In this document: positions 30,877 to 38,034 of the stretch, in pieces
Position numbering within the stretch: position 1 is the stretch's first letter
Layout of the letters: each line of letters starts with the position of its first letter
DNA from: Bacteroidaceae bacterium
GTDB taxonomy: Bacteria; Bacteroidota; Bacteroidia; Bacteroidales; Bacteroidaceae
NCBI GenBank assembly: GCA_024697785.1
Contig: JAILEU010000183.1
Coordinates: 1 to 40,009 of the forward strand
DNA: 40,009 bases
Direction of reading: 5' to 3'
Made by a program: the position numbers and the translations under genes
Notes under the pieces: model-generated
The model's database searches: none
What the model saw: the letters and a program-made list of their open reading frames with translations, nothing else
Told to the model about the DNA's origin: nothing

Positions 30877-33575
30877 CCGCCCTGATGGGTGCCCGCCGCA
30901 TGGGGAGTGCTCCGGCGGTTGTCTCGCGACTGCTCACCGACAGCCGTTCGCTCTGGTTTCCCGAGGAAACCTTGTTTTTTGCCCTGACGGGACAGCATGG
31001 CGACGGCCATGCCTTCGTGGACGACCTCTATCGCCGCGGCGTGCGCTCGTTCGTCGTCAGCCGTCTGCCCGACGTGCTGCACGACGACGCCAACTACCTC
31101 GTGGTGGACGACACGCTGGTGGCGCTTCAACGGCTTGCCGAGTGCCATCGGCAGACGTTCGGAGGCCCCGTCGTCGGCATCACGGGCAGCAACGGCAAGA
31201 CGGTGGTGAAGGAGTGGCTCTACCAGCTGCTCAGCCCCGACCGCATCGTCACCCGCTCGCCCCGCAGCTACAACTCGCAGATCGGCGTCCCCCTGTCGGC
31301 ATGGCTCATCGGCGAGCAGACCGAGCTGGCCATCCTCGAGGCAGGCATCTCGCAGCCGGGCGAGATGCGGCGCCTGCAGCCCATCGTGCGCCCCACCATA
31401 GGCGTGCTGACAAACATCGGCGGCGCCCATCAGGAGAACTTCGCCTCGATGCACGAGAAGTGCATGGAGAAGCTCGCGCTCTTCAAGGACTGTGACATCC
31501 TCATCTACAACGGCGATGACGAGCTCATCAGCGACTGCGTCAGCCGGCGGCTGCTGGCCGTGCGCGAGATTGCCTGGTCGCGCCGTGACAGCGAGCGCCC
31601 CCTCTTCATCGGGGCCGTGGAGAAGCACACCTCCGACACCCTCGTCACCTACCGCTATCTGGGCTACGAAGGGCGCTACACGCTGCCCTTCATCGACGAC
31701 GCCAGCATCGAGAACTCGCTCCATTGCCTCGCGGTCTGCCTCTACCTGATGATGGACCCTGCCGTCATCGCCGAGCGCATGTCACAACTCGAGCCCGTCG
31801 CCATGCGCCTACAGGTGATGGAGGGCGTACGTGACTGCACCCTCATCAACGACTCGTACAACAGCGACCTGGCCTCGCTCGACATCGCCCTCGACTTCAT
31901 GGCCCGCCGCCCCGATGCCGCCGGACGCGAGCGCATGCTCATCCTCTCGGACATCGAACAGACGGGGCAGCTCGCCCGCCAGCTCTACAAACGCGTCGAG
32001 CACCTCATGGAGAGCCGCGGCATCACCCGCCTCGTAGGCATAGGACCCGAAATAAGCGCCTACTTCAGCCGAAAGGAAAAACGGGTTAACGGTGAAACCC
32101 CAGGCGCCTTCGGCGCAATTGATAATTATCAATTGTCAATTATCAACCGACGCCAAACCGAGAGCCATCAAGCTTGCTTGAATGGCCGAGGTGCGAAGGA
32201 GGAAGACAAAGTCAATTCTGGCGCAGCAAAAAGCCCTAACCCCTCACCCCTAACCCCTCACCTTTCGGTTTATCCCGACACGGAGGCGTTTCTCGAGTCC
32301 GACGAGCTGAAAGAGCTTCACAGCCAGGTCATCCTCATCAAGGGTGCCCGCCGCTTCGGCTTCGACCGTATTGCCGACGCCCTCACCCTGCGCGTCCACG
32401 AGACGACGCTCGAGGTCAACCTCGGCGCCATCGTCGATAACCTCAACTACTACCGCCATTTCCTCACCCCCGCCACCCGCATGGTGTGCATGGTGAAGGC
32501 CTTCGCCTACGGCGCAGGATTCTACGAGATAGCCAAGACCCTGCAGGACCACGGCGTGGACTATCTGGCGGTGGCCGTAGCCGACGAAGGGCGCCAGCTG
32601 CGCGAGGCGGGCATCACCACCGGCCTGCTCGTCATGAACCCCGAGCGCAGCGCCCTCGACGTCATCACCCACTATCATCTCGAGCCCGAGATATACAGCT
32701 TCAGTTTGCTTGAAGAGATGATTCACGCCTGCGAGCTGAGCGGCATCACGGGCTACCCCGTCCACATCAAGATCGACACAGGCATGAGCCGCCTCGGATT
32801 CAGCCCCGACGACATGCCGCGCCTCATCGCCCGCCTGCATCGCCAGACGGCCGTTGTCCCCCGCAGCATCTTCAGCCACTTCGCCTGCAGCGACATCCCC
32901 ACCCCCGAGGGCGATGCCTTCAGCCGTCTGCAGATGGAGCGTTTCGACCATGCTGCCGATGCCCTCCGCGCCGTTTATGGCGACGCCCTGCTGCGCCACA
33001 TCTGCAACAGCGCCGCCATACCCCGCTTCCCCGACCACCACTACGAGATGGTGCGCCTCGGCCTCGGCCTCTACGGCATCGACCCCCTAATAAAATTAGG
33101 AATTAGGAATGAGGAATTAGGAATGAGGAATGAGTCTGGCGCAGCTAACCCCTCACCTCTAACCCCTAACCCCTCACCTCTAACCTCAGTCAGCACGCTC
33201 CGCACCACCATCCTGCAGATACGCGACGTCGTGCCGCCCGAGACCGTAGGCTACAGCCGCCGCGGCGTCCTCAGCCGTCCCTCGCGCATCGCCGCCATCC
33301 CCATCGGCTATGCCGACGGCCTCAACCGCCACCTGGGCAACCGCCGCGGCCACTGCCTCGTTCACGGGCAGCCCGCCCCCTACGTCGGCAACATCTGCAT
33401 GGACGTCGCCCTCATCGACGTTACCGACATCCCTGACTGCCACGAAGGCGACAGCGTCGAGATCTTCGGCCCCAACCTCCCCGTCACCCAGCTCGCCCAG
33501 TGGCTCGACACCATCCCTTACGAAGTCCTCACCTCCGTCTCCACCCGCGTCAAACGAATCTACTTTACCGAATGA
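30852..33575 (+). CDS. murF-alr: Bifunctional MurF ligase / alanine racemase
   Basis: This 907-residue fusion is characteristic of Bacteroidetes. The MurF half (about 1-500) adds D-Ala-D-Ala to the UDP-MurNAc-tripeptide and keeps its P-loop near 109 (GITGSNGKT) and the ligase motif LINDSYNSD near 334-342. The Alr half (about 510-907) makes D-Ala, with PLP lysine K549 (MVKAFAYG) and catalytic Tyr801 (TVGYSR). The product of one half feeds the other in cytoplasmic peptidoglycan synthesis. Two in-frame repeat insertions are present. Residues about 410-473 lie near the end of the MurF part and include a 116-bp sequence repeated exactly at 34902-35017. Residues about 747-776 interrupt Alr between GIDPL and STLRTTIL. 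Key residues are untouched, so the enzyme is probably functional. It overlaps the GSCFA gene by 25 bp. Confidence 0.93.
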   Translation: MSYAIEQLTALMGARRMGSAPAVVSRLLTDSRSLWFPEETLFFALTGQHGDGHAFVDDLYRRGVRSFVVSRLPDVLHDDANYLVVDDTLVALQRLAECHRQTFGGPVVGITGSNGKTVVKEWLYQLLSPDRIVTRSPRSYNSQIGVPLSAWLIGEQTELAILEAGISQPGEMRRLQPIVRPTIGVLTNIGGAHQENFASMHEKCMEKLALFKDCDILIYNGDDELISDCVSRRLLAVREIAWSRRDSERPLFIGAVEKHTSDTLVTYRYLGYEGRYTLPFIDDASIENSLHCLAVCLYLMMDPAVIAERMSQLEPVAMRLQVMEGVRDCTLINDSYNSDLASLDIALDFMARRPDAAGRERMLILSDIEQTGQLARQLYKRVEHLMESRGITRLVGIGPEISAYFSRKEKRVNGETPGAFGAIDNYQLSIINRRQTESHQACLNGRGAKEEDKVNSGAAKSPNPSPLTPHLSVYPDTEAFLESDELKELHSQVILIKGARRFGFDRIADALTLRVHETTLEVNLGAIVDNLNYYRHFLTPATRMVCMVKAFAYGAGFYEIAKTLQDHGVDYLAVAVADEGRQLREAGITTGLLVMNPERSALDVITHYHLEPEIYSFSLLEEMIHACELSGITGYPVHIKIDTGMSRLGFSPDDMPRLIARLHRQTAVVPRSIFSHFACSDIPTPEGDAFSRLQMERFDHAADALRAVYGDALLRHICNSAAIPRFPDHHYEMVRLGLGLYGIDPLIKLGIRNEELGMRNESGAANPSPLTPNPSPLTSVSTLRTTILQIRDVVPPETVGYSRRGVLSRPSRIAAIPIGYADGLNRHLGNRRGHCLVHGQPAPYVGNICMDVALIDVTDIPDCHEGDSVEIFGPNLPVTQLAQWLDTIPYEVLTSVSTRVKRIYFTE
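32085..32272. repeat. In-frame repeat insertion in MurF part, with 116-bp repeat copy 1
   Basis: Positions 32102-32217 are identical to 34902-35017 over 116 bp. The unit opens with hairpin GGCGCCTTCGGCGC, then an ATTGATAATTATCAATTGTC-type array, then a degenerate hairpin (GCCATCAAGCTTGCTTGAATGGC). After it come CTGGCGCAGC and an AACCCCTCACCCCT array (32232-32270). Confidence 0.9.
33089..33186. repeat. In-frame array insertion in Alr part
   Basis: Left arm of AATTAGGAATGAGG units (33095-33132), core TCTGGCGCAGC, right arm of TAACCCCTCACCTC units (33145-33186). Translation is LIKLGIRNEELGMRNESGAA and onward, absent from ordinary alanine racemases. Confidence 0.85.
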
Positions 33576-33788
33576 AAAATGAAGAAAGAAAAAAATGGTT
33601 TAGTTTTTGCTCCGCAAAAGGTTTAGCTTTTAAGTTTTACAAAAAAGGTTTAATGATTTTGCGTGGCAAAATCGGTTTATAAACCTCCGGCGTAGCCAAA
33701 CTAAACCTTGCCAAAGGCAAAATAAACCTCCGGCGCAGCCGGAACTAAACCTATAAACCAGTTTTAATTCCTAATTCCTAATTTTAAA
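33576..33788. repeat. GGTTTA/TAAACC array with interspersed micro-hairpins
   Basis: No gene is seen. GGTTTA units (33597-33680) switch at GGTTTATAAACC to TAAACC units (to 33759). Small palindromes separate the units: TTTTGCTCCGCAAAA, GATTTTGCGTGGCAAAATC, TTGCCAAAGGCAA and TCCGGCGCAGCCGGA. TAATTCC units then lead to the DUF362 start codon. Confidence 0.8.
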
Positions 33789-34760
33789 ATGTACCTCCCC
33801 TATGAACAACGGACCGGCAACGAGTCCATCGTCTATTTCACCCGCAACCTATCCGCCGAAGGCCTCATCCCCGCCTACGAGCAGGTTAGCGCACGCATCA
33901 CAGGCCGCGTGGGCGTCAAGCTCCACACCGGCGAACAGTACGGCCCCAACATCATCCCCCGCCAGTGGGTGGAGGCTCTGCTTAGGAAAGACCTCCCCGA
34001 CGCCACCATCATCGAGACCAACACCTACTACGAGGGCGACCGCTACACCACCGCCCAGCATCGCCAGACGCTCGAGGTCAACGGCTGGACGTTCTGCCCC
34101 GTTGACATCCTCGACGAAGAAGGCACAGCCCTGCTGCCCGTCCGCGGCGGCAAGTGGTTCAAGGAGATGTCCGTCGGCAGCCACCTCACCCGCTACGACT
34201 CCCTCGTCGCCCTCACCCACTTCAAGGGCCACACCAACGGCGGCTTCGGAGGCTCAAACAAGAACATCGGCATCGGCTGTGCCGACGGCAGGCTCGGCAA
34301 GGCGTGGATCCACACCACCCCCGGCAGCGACGACCAATGGGACATCGTCGAAGAGGAGTTTATGGAGCGCATGACCGAGAGCACCCGCGCCACCATCGAC
34401 CACTTCGCACCCCGCGTCACCTACGTCAACGTCATGCGCAATATGTCCGTCTCGTGCGACTGCGAAGGCCTTGCCGCCGAACCCGTCGTCACCCCCGACG
34501 TCGGCATCCTCTCCTCCACCGACATCCTCGCCATCGACCAGGCCTGCATCGACATCGTCTATGCCATGACTGCCGAAGAGCACCACGACCTTGTGGAACG
34601 CATCGAGACGCGCCACGGCCTGCGCCAGCTTTCCTACATGAAGGAGCTCGGCATGGGCAACGACCGCTACGTCCTCATCGACCTCGACAACGGCTGCCGC
34701 CGCATCTCCGCCGCCGACGCCGCCCGCAACCTCAAACCTTGGAGCAGCGAGGGCCAATAA
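33789..34760 (+). CDS. DUF362 domain protein
   Basis: This is a 323-residue protein without a signal peptide. VGVKLHTGEQYGPNIIPRQWVEALL, IIETNTYYEGDRYTT, and THFKGHTNGGFGGSNKNIGIG are characteristic DUF362 phrases. Some DUF362 proteins carry an extra Fe-S ferredoxin domain; this one does not show the CxxCxxC pattern, although it has CDC near 233. Its function is unknown. Its end is unusual: the last codons (LKPWSSEGQ and stop) are encoded by the first unit of a 70-bp tandem repeat, so the stop codon belongs to the repeat. Confidence 0.8.
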   Translation: MYLPYEQRTGNESIVYFTRNLSAEGLIPAYEQVSARITGRVGVKLHTGEQYGPNIIPRQWVEALLRKDLPDATIIETNTYYEGDRYTTAQHRQTLEVNGWTFCPVDILDEEGTALLPVRGGKWFKEMSVGSHLTRYDSLVALTHFKGHTNGGFGGSNKNIGIGCADGRLGKAWIHTTPGSDDQWDIVEEEFMERMTESTRATIDHFAPRVTYVNVMRNMSVSCDCEGLAAEPVVTPDVGILSSTDILAIDQACIDIVYAMTAEEHHDLVERIETRHGLRQLSYMKELGMGNDRYVLIDLDNGCRRISAADAARNLKPWSSEGQ

Positions 34761-34901
34761 ACCACGTTTAATTGGCCGAGTCGCGACAAGGTAAGACAAC
34801 GTCAAACCTTGGAGCAGCGAGGGCCAATAAACCACGTTTAATTGGCCGAGTCGCGACAAGGTAAGACAACGTCAAACCTTGGAGCAGCGAGGGCCAATAA
34901 A
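34735..34901 (+). repeat. 70-bp tandem repeat, 2.3 units, carrying hairpin copies C-E
   Basis: The unit beginning GGAGCAGCGAGGGCCAATAA starts at 34741, 34811 and 34881 (period 70). The third unit is cut after 17-20 bp where the 116-bp repeat begins. Complete units hold the covarying hairpin, with stem GGCCAATaAAC/GTTtAATTGGCC between flanks GGAGCAGCGAG and CCGAGTCGCGAC. The first unit overlaps the DUF362 coding end. Confidence 0.9.
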
Positions 34902-35037
34902 AGGCGCCTTCGGCGCAATTGATAATTATCAATTGTCAATTATCAACCGACGCCAAACCGAGAGCCATCAAGCTTGCTTGAATGGCCGAGGTGCGAAGGA
35001 GGAAGACAAAGTCAATTATCAATTACCAAAAGTAATC
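34902..35037 (+). repeat. 116-bp repeat copy 2, intergenic
   Basis: Positions 34902-35017 match 32102-32217 with no difference. It lies between the convergent DUF362 and TonB receptor genes. ATCAATTACC and AGTAATC fill the remaining 20 bp. The internal hairpins may end transcription from both sides, but there is no poly-T tract. Confidence 0.9.
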
Positions 35038-37809
35038 TCACTTCATCTTGAACGATGCCTTCAGCAGCAGGTTGGCGGGACGGATAGTGTAGGCGGAGTA
35101 GTAGGTGTTAATGGCGTTGTGGTAGGCGGTGACGTAGCTGCGGGTGTTGAAGATATTACCGCAGGTCAACGTCCATGTCGTGCGCTTCCATTTGTAGCTC
35201 AGGGCGGCGTCGGTGAGCGAGAAGGTCTTGTCGTCGCCCACGATGGCGCTGTTGTAGTAGAACTCGTGAGCCAGCGTCATGTCGAAACCCGCAAACAGCG
35301 GCAGGTTCAGCGAAAAGCGGTTGGTGCTGGCACGTACGGGTGTCAGCGTCTCGCCGTCGCGCGTATGGCTCTGGTTGGTGCCGTACGAGCCCTTCCAGTC
35401 TATCAGCAGGCGCCGCGTAATCTGCATGGAGAGAGCGCCCGTCACATTCAAGCCATTTGAAACGGCATCAACAACCATGTTTTGCTGCAGGTATTGCGAT
35501 GTGCCTATGGCGTACTCCACCCCTGCCTTCAGCAGCAGTTTCTTCCAGTCGAAGCCCTTGCTGATGTCGCCCGTCAACGACACGCGCTGCGATGTGGTGG
35601 GCATCTCTATCATCGTTGTCGTAGCCATCAGACTATTCTCATCCGCGAAACTCTGTCCGTAGAGCACCTCGCTTTGGCTGCGCGAGTAGCGCACGCCCGC
35701 TCCGACAAAGAACATGCTGAAGATGTCCTTGTACGAGGCGTTCAGGCTGGCCGTCTTCGTTGCACTGCACGCGATGCGGCTGTCGTAGCGTGTCAGCGTG
35801 CGGTAGTTGCGCAGTATATAGCCGCCGTAGAGCGTCGAGGGCGATCCCGTCTGATACGTCTGTCCCACGCTGGCGTTGAGCGTCCAACCCGTGGCAGGTT
35901 CATATTGCACCGAGGCCGTGGGTTGCAGCCACACACGCACCAACCCCTTGTCTGCTCCTTCGCGCAGACGGTCGTGATAGTTCAGCCAGTTGTACGACAA
36001 AGGCAGCGCCAGCGATGCCTTCACCCGCCGCATCTGGTAAGACAAATCCGCCGACACCATCCCGCGGAAATGCTGAAAAACGCTGTTATTGGCGTAAAGG
36101 TTTGAATTTGATGGCTGATGTATGATGTATGATGGCTGATGGCTTGTCTGCCAGTCCAGCTCCGACGTCATCTGCTGGTTCTGGTAATAGACCGTGGCGC
36201 GAGGCGTGAACTTGACATGGCCTAGTGTGAAGGCCGACAGCAGCGCCAGCGTGCTGTTTACTGTCAATGTACTTGTCGTCATCTCCTGACACTGACTTGC
36301 CCGCTCGTTGACTGGTTGACTGGTAGACTCGTTCGTTGACCTTTCTACTGTCAGCCGGCTCGGTGACGATGCATAGCCGATGTTCGTGCGCGTCTCGAAG
36401 CCCTTGCCGCTCTCCGCGCGGTGGATGTAGTGGAACACGTCTCCGATACTGACCGACGGCTGGCTGAGTGCCTGCCCCACGCGGTCGGGCGTCAGGATGA
36501 AGCCCTCGCTGCGCCCCCGCTGACCTGCCACGCGTAGGTAATTGTTCACGTAGCGCATCTTCTCGTTCAGGTTGTAGCGCACCTCTCCCTCCACGAGGTC
36601 CGTCCGTCGGACGGACGCCATCTGCTCGGTGATGACGCGTGTGCCCGTGCCCGGCAGCAGATAGGCCGTCTCAGCATAGCTGTCGCGGTTCTCGCGGTCG
36701 GTATAGCCGATGACGTTTACGTTCAGCTGCGCCGACTCGCCCAGCTTGAAGAGGTTGTTCACTGTGGCGGCGTGCGAGTCGTTGCGCAGCCAGCGCTCCT
36801 TGCCGATGCCTGGCGGCGTGGGCATGCGCAACGACAGGTAACTCTCTACCGAAGGCATGGACGAGGCGTTGAACTGTGTCAGCTCACGCGTCAGGTCATG
36901 CCCGGCGTTGTTGCTCTTCAGCGTACTTATATTTTGGAAAGTCCTCCCGAAGAACATCCCCGCCAGCTCCACATCACGAAGAAGTGGCCTCCCCCCGGAG
37001 CCTCCCCCAACCCCTCCTGAAGGAGGGGAGACTTGATTACCTCCGCTCGCTGCTCCCTTCCCTTCAGGGAGGGGTTGGGGGTAGGCTCCTCCTGCCACTC
37101 TTGCATTCATGGAGAAGGTGCCCTTGGCCTCGGGCTTCAACTTCAGGTTGATGGCGGCGCGGTCGGAGAACTGCACATCCTCCAGCGCCCGCACGGGCTG
37201 GTGGTTCTCCAGCACCTGCACCGTAGCTACGTCCCGTGCGGCGATGTTGTTCGTGGCGATGCCGTAGCGCCCCTGCAGCAGGTCGAGGTTCTCGATGTAG
37301 AACTTGTTGATGCCCTTGCCCTGATAGGTTATTTCGCCCGATTCCTTCACGTCGATGCCCGGCATCTTCTTCAGCACGTCGCCGATGACCTGGTCCTTCT
37401 CCGAGGCGAAGGCCGAGACGGCGTAGTTGATGGTATCCTTGCCGCCCCACATTTTCCGTTCGTTCACCACCACCTCGCGCAGCTCAGTCACCTTTTCGCC
37501 CACGGTGAAATCCACCGTCTGCGAACGGTTGGCAATGTCGCGGCTCACCTGCTCCACGTTCAGGCCGAACACCTTCAGCGTCAGACTGTCCGTGCCCGCT
37601 GCCGTCTCAATGGCGAAGCGGCCGTCGTCGTCAGTGAACGTAAAGCCGATGACATTCTCCGACCCCTTCGGCATCAGCACCACCGACACGTCCGCCAGCG
37701 CCTCGCCCTTCGTGGTGGTCACCCTGCCGCTCAACTTTGTCTGCGCCGCAGCGTCGGTTATTATCACCGCTGCCAGCACCAGAAAGGACAAAAAGATTTT
37801 CCGTCTCAT
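35038..37809 (-). CDS. TonB receptor-like outer-membrane protein, GLPGLI-associated
   Basis: This is a 923-residue outer-membrane protein. Signal peptide about 1-22 (MRRKIFLSFLVLAAVIITDAAAQ). A carboxypeptidase-like regulatory domain (TKLSGRVTTTKGEALADVSV) follows, then a plug-like domain (IGDVLKKMPGIDVKESGEITYQGKG, FYIENLDLLQGRYG) and a long beta-barrel ending LLLKASFKMK. Proteins of this type typically neighbour GLPGLI genes, as here. The ligand is unknown. Three repeat-derived insertions are visible: residues about 238-275 (GGAYPQPLPEGKGAASGGNQ and on, from the palindromic repeat at 36999-37087), about 488-508 (RSTNESTSQPVNERASQ) and about 548-566 (TSHQPSYIIHQPSNSN). They would lie in barrel loops. 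The frame is intact throughout. Confidence 0.85.
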   Translation of the reverse strand: MRRKIFLSFLVLAAVIITDAAAQTKLSGRVTTTKGEALADVSVVLMPKGSENVIGFTFTDDDGRFAIETAAGTDSLTLKVFGLNVEQVSRDIANRSQTVDFTVGEKVTELREVVVNERKMWGGKDTINYAVSAFASEKDQVIGDVLKKMPGIDVKESGEITYQGKGINKFYIENLDLLQGRYGIATNNIAARDVATVQVLENHQPVRALEDVQFSDRAAINLKLKPEAKGTFSMNARVAGGAYPQPLPEGKGAASGGNQVSPPSGGVGGGSGGRPLLRDVELAGMFFGRTFQNISTLKSNNAGHDLTRELTQFNASSMPSVESYLSLRMPTPPGIGKERWLRNDSHAATVNNLFKLGESAQLNVNVIGYTDRENRDSYAETAYLLPGTGTRVITEQMASVRRTDLVEGEVRYNLNEKMRYVNNYLRVAGQRGRSEGFILTPDRVGQALSQPSVSIGDVFHYIHRAESGKGFETRTNIGYASSPSRLTVERSTNESTSQPVNERASQCQEMTTSTLTVNSTLALLSAFTLGHVKFTPRATVYYQNQQMTSELDWQTSHQPSYIIHQPSNSNLYANNSVFQHFRGMVSADLSYQMRRVKASLALPLSYNWLNYHDRLREGADKGLVRVWLQPTASVQYEPATGWTLNASVGQTYQTGSPSTLYGGYILRNYRTLTRYDSRIACSATKTASLNASYKDIFSMFFVGAGVRYSRSQSEVLYGQSFADENSLMATTTMIEMPTTSQRVSLTGDISKGFDWKKLLLKAGVEYAIGTSQYLQQNMVVDAVSNGLNVTGALSMQITRRLLIDWKGSYGTNQSHTRDGETLTPVRASTNRFSLNLPLFAGFDMTLAHEFYYNSAIVGDDKTFSLTDAALSYKWKRTTWTLTCGNIFNTRSYVTAYHNAINTYYSAYTIRPANLLLKASFKMK
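36110..36160. repeat. GATGGCTGATGTATGAT array inside TonB receptor gene
   Basis: Tandem GATGGCTGATG and TATGATGTATGATGG units encode SYIIHQPS on the minus strand. A separate array with GTTGACTGG units is at about 36303-36340. Both keep the frame. Confidence 0.7.
36999..37087. repeat. Palindromic Pro/Gly-rich repeat, copy 2 (in TonB receptor)
   Basis: The ends AGCCTCCCCCAACCCCTCC and GGAGGGGTTGGGGGTAGGCT are related to the copy at 1539-1610. The spacer is longer and contains CTCGCTGCTCC (37046-37056), one conserved flank of the covarying-hairpin family. Confidence 0.85.
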
Positions 37810-38034
37810 CGTTCTATATCTTTAATTTCTAATGAAATTAGAACTAAAACTTTGAACTAAAACTAAAACTTTTGAATAGCTTTGGTGTGCGACATGCAGG
37901 ACTTTTGACTTCGTCTTTTCTTGTCGCGACTCGGCCAATCAAACGAGTTTGTTGGCGCTCGCTGCTCCAAGAATTCTCAAGTTTTAGTTTTAGTTTTTGG
38001 TTTTAGTTTTTCATTCCTAATTCCTAATTATTTC
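37810..38034. repeat. Inverted ACTAAA arrays around hairpin copy F
   Basis: AACTAAAACT units (37841-37874) face GTTTTAGTTTT units (37980-38010). Between them at 37923-37968 is a covarying-hairpin element (GTCGCGACTCGG to CTCGCTGCTCC, stem GGCCAAtcAAAC/GTTTGtTGGCgC). TAATTCC units follow. No gene is seen. This gap separates the TonB receptor from its GLPGLI genes. Confidence 0.8.

Noticed and set aside
33597-33760. A CRISPR-like repeat-spacer array.
   Set aside because: Repeats are only 6-7 bp, and the intervening parts are palindromes rather than unique spacers.
34879-35460. A plus-strand frame covering the 116-bp repeat and the end of the TonB receptor.
   Set aside because: Its start is repeat-derived and the rest is antisense to the receptor barrel; no support as a gene.
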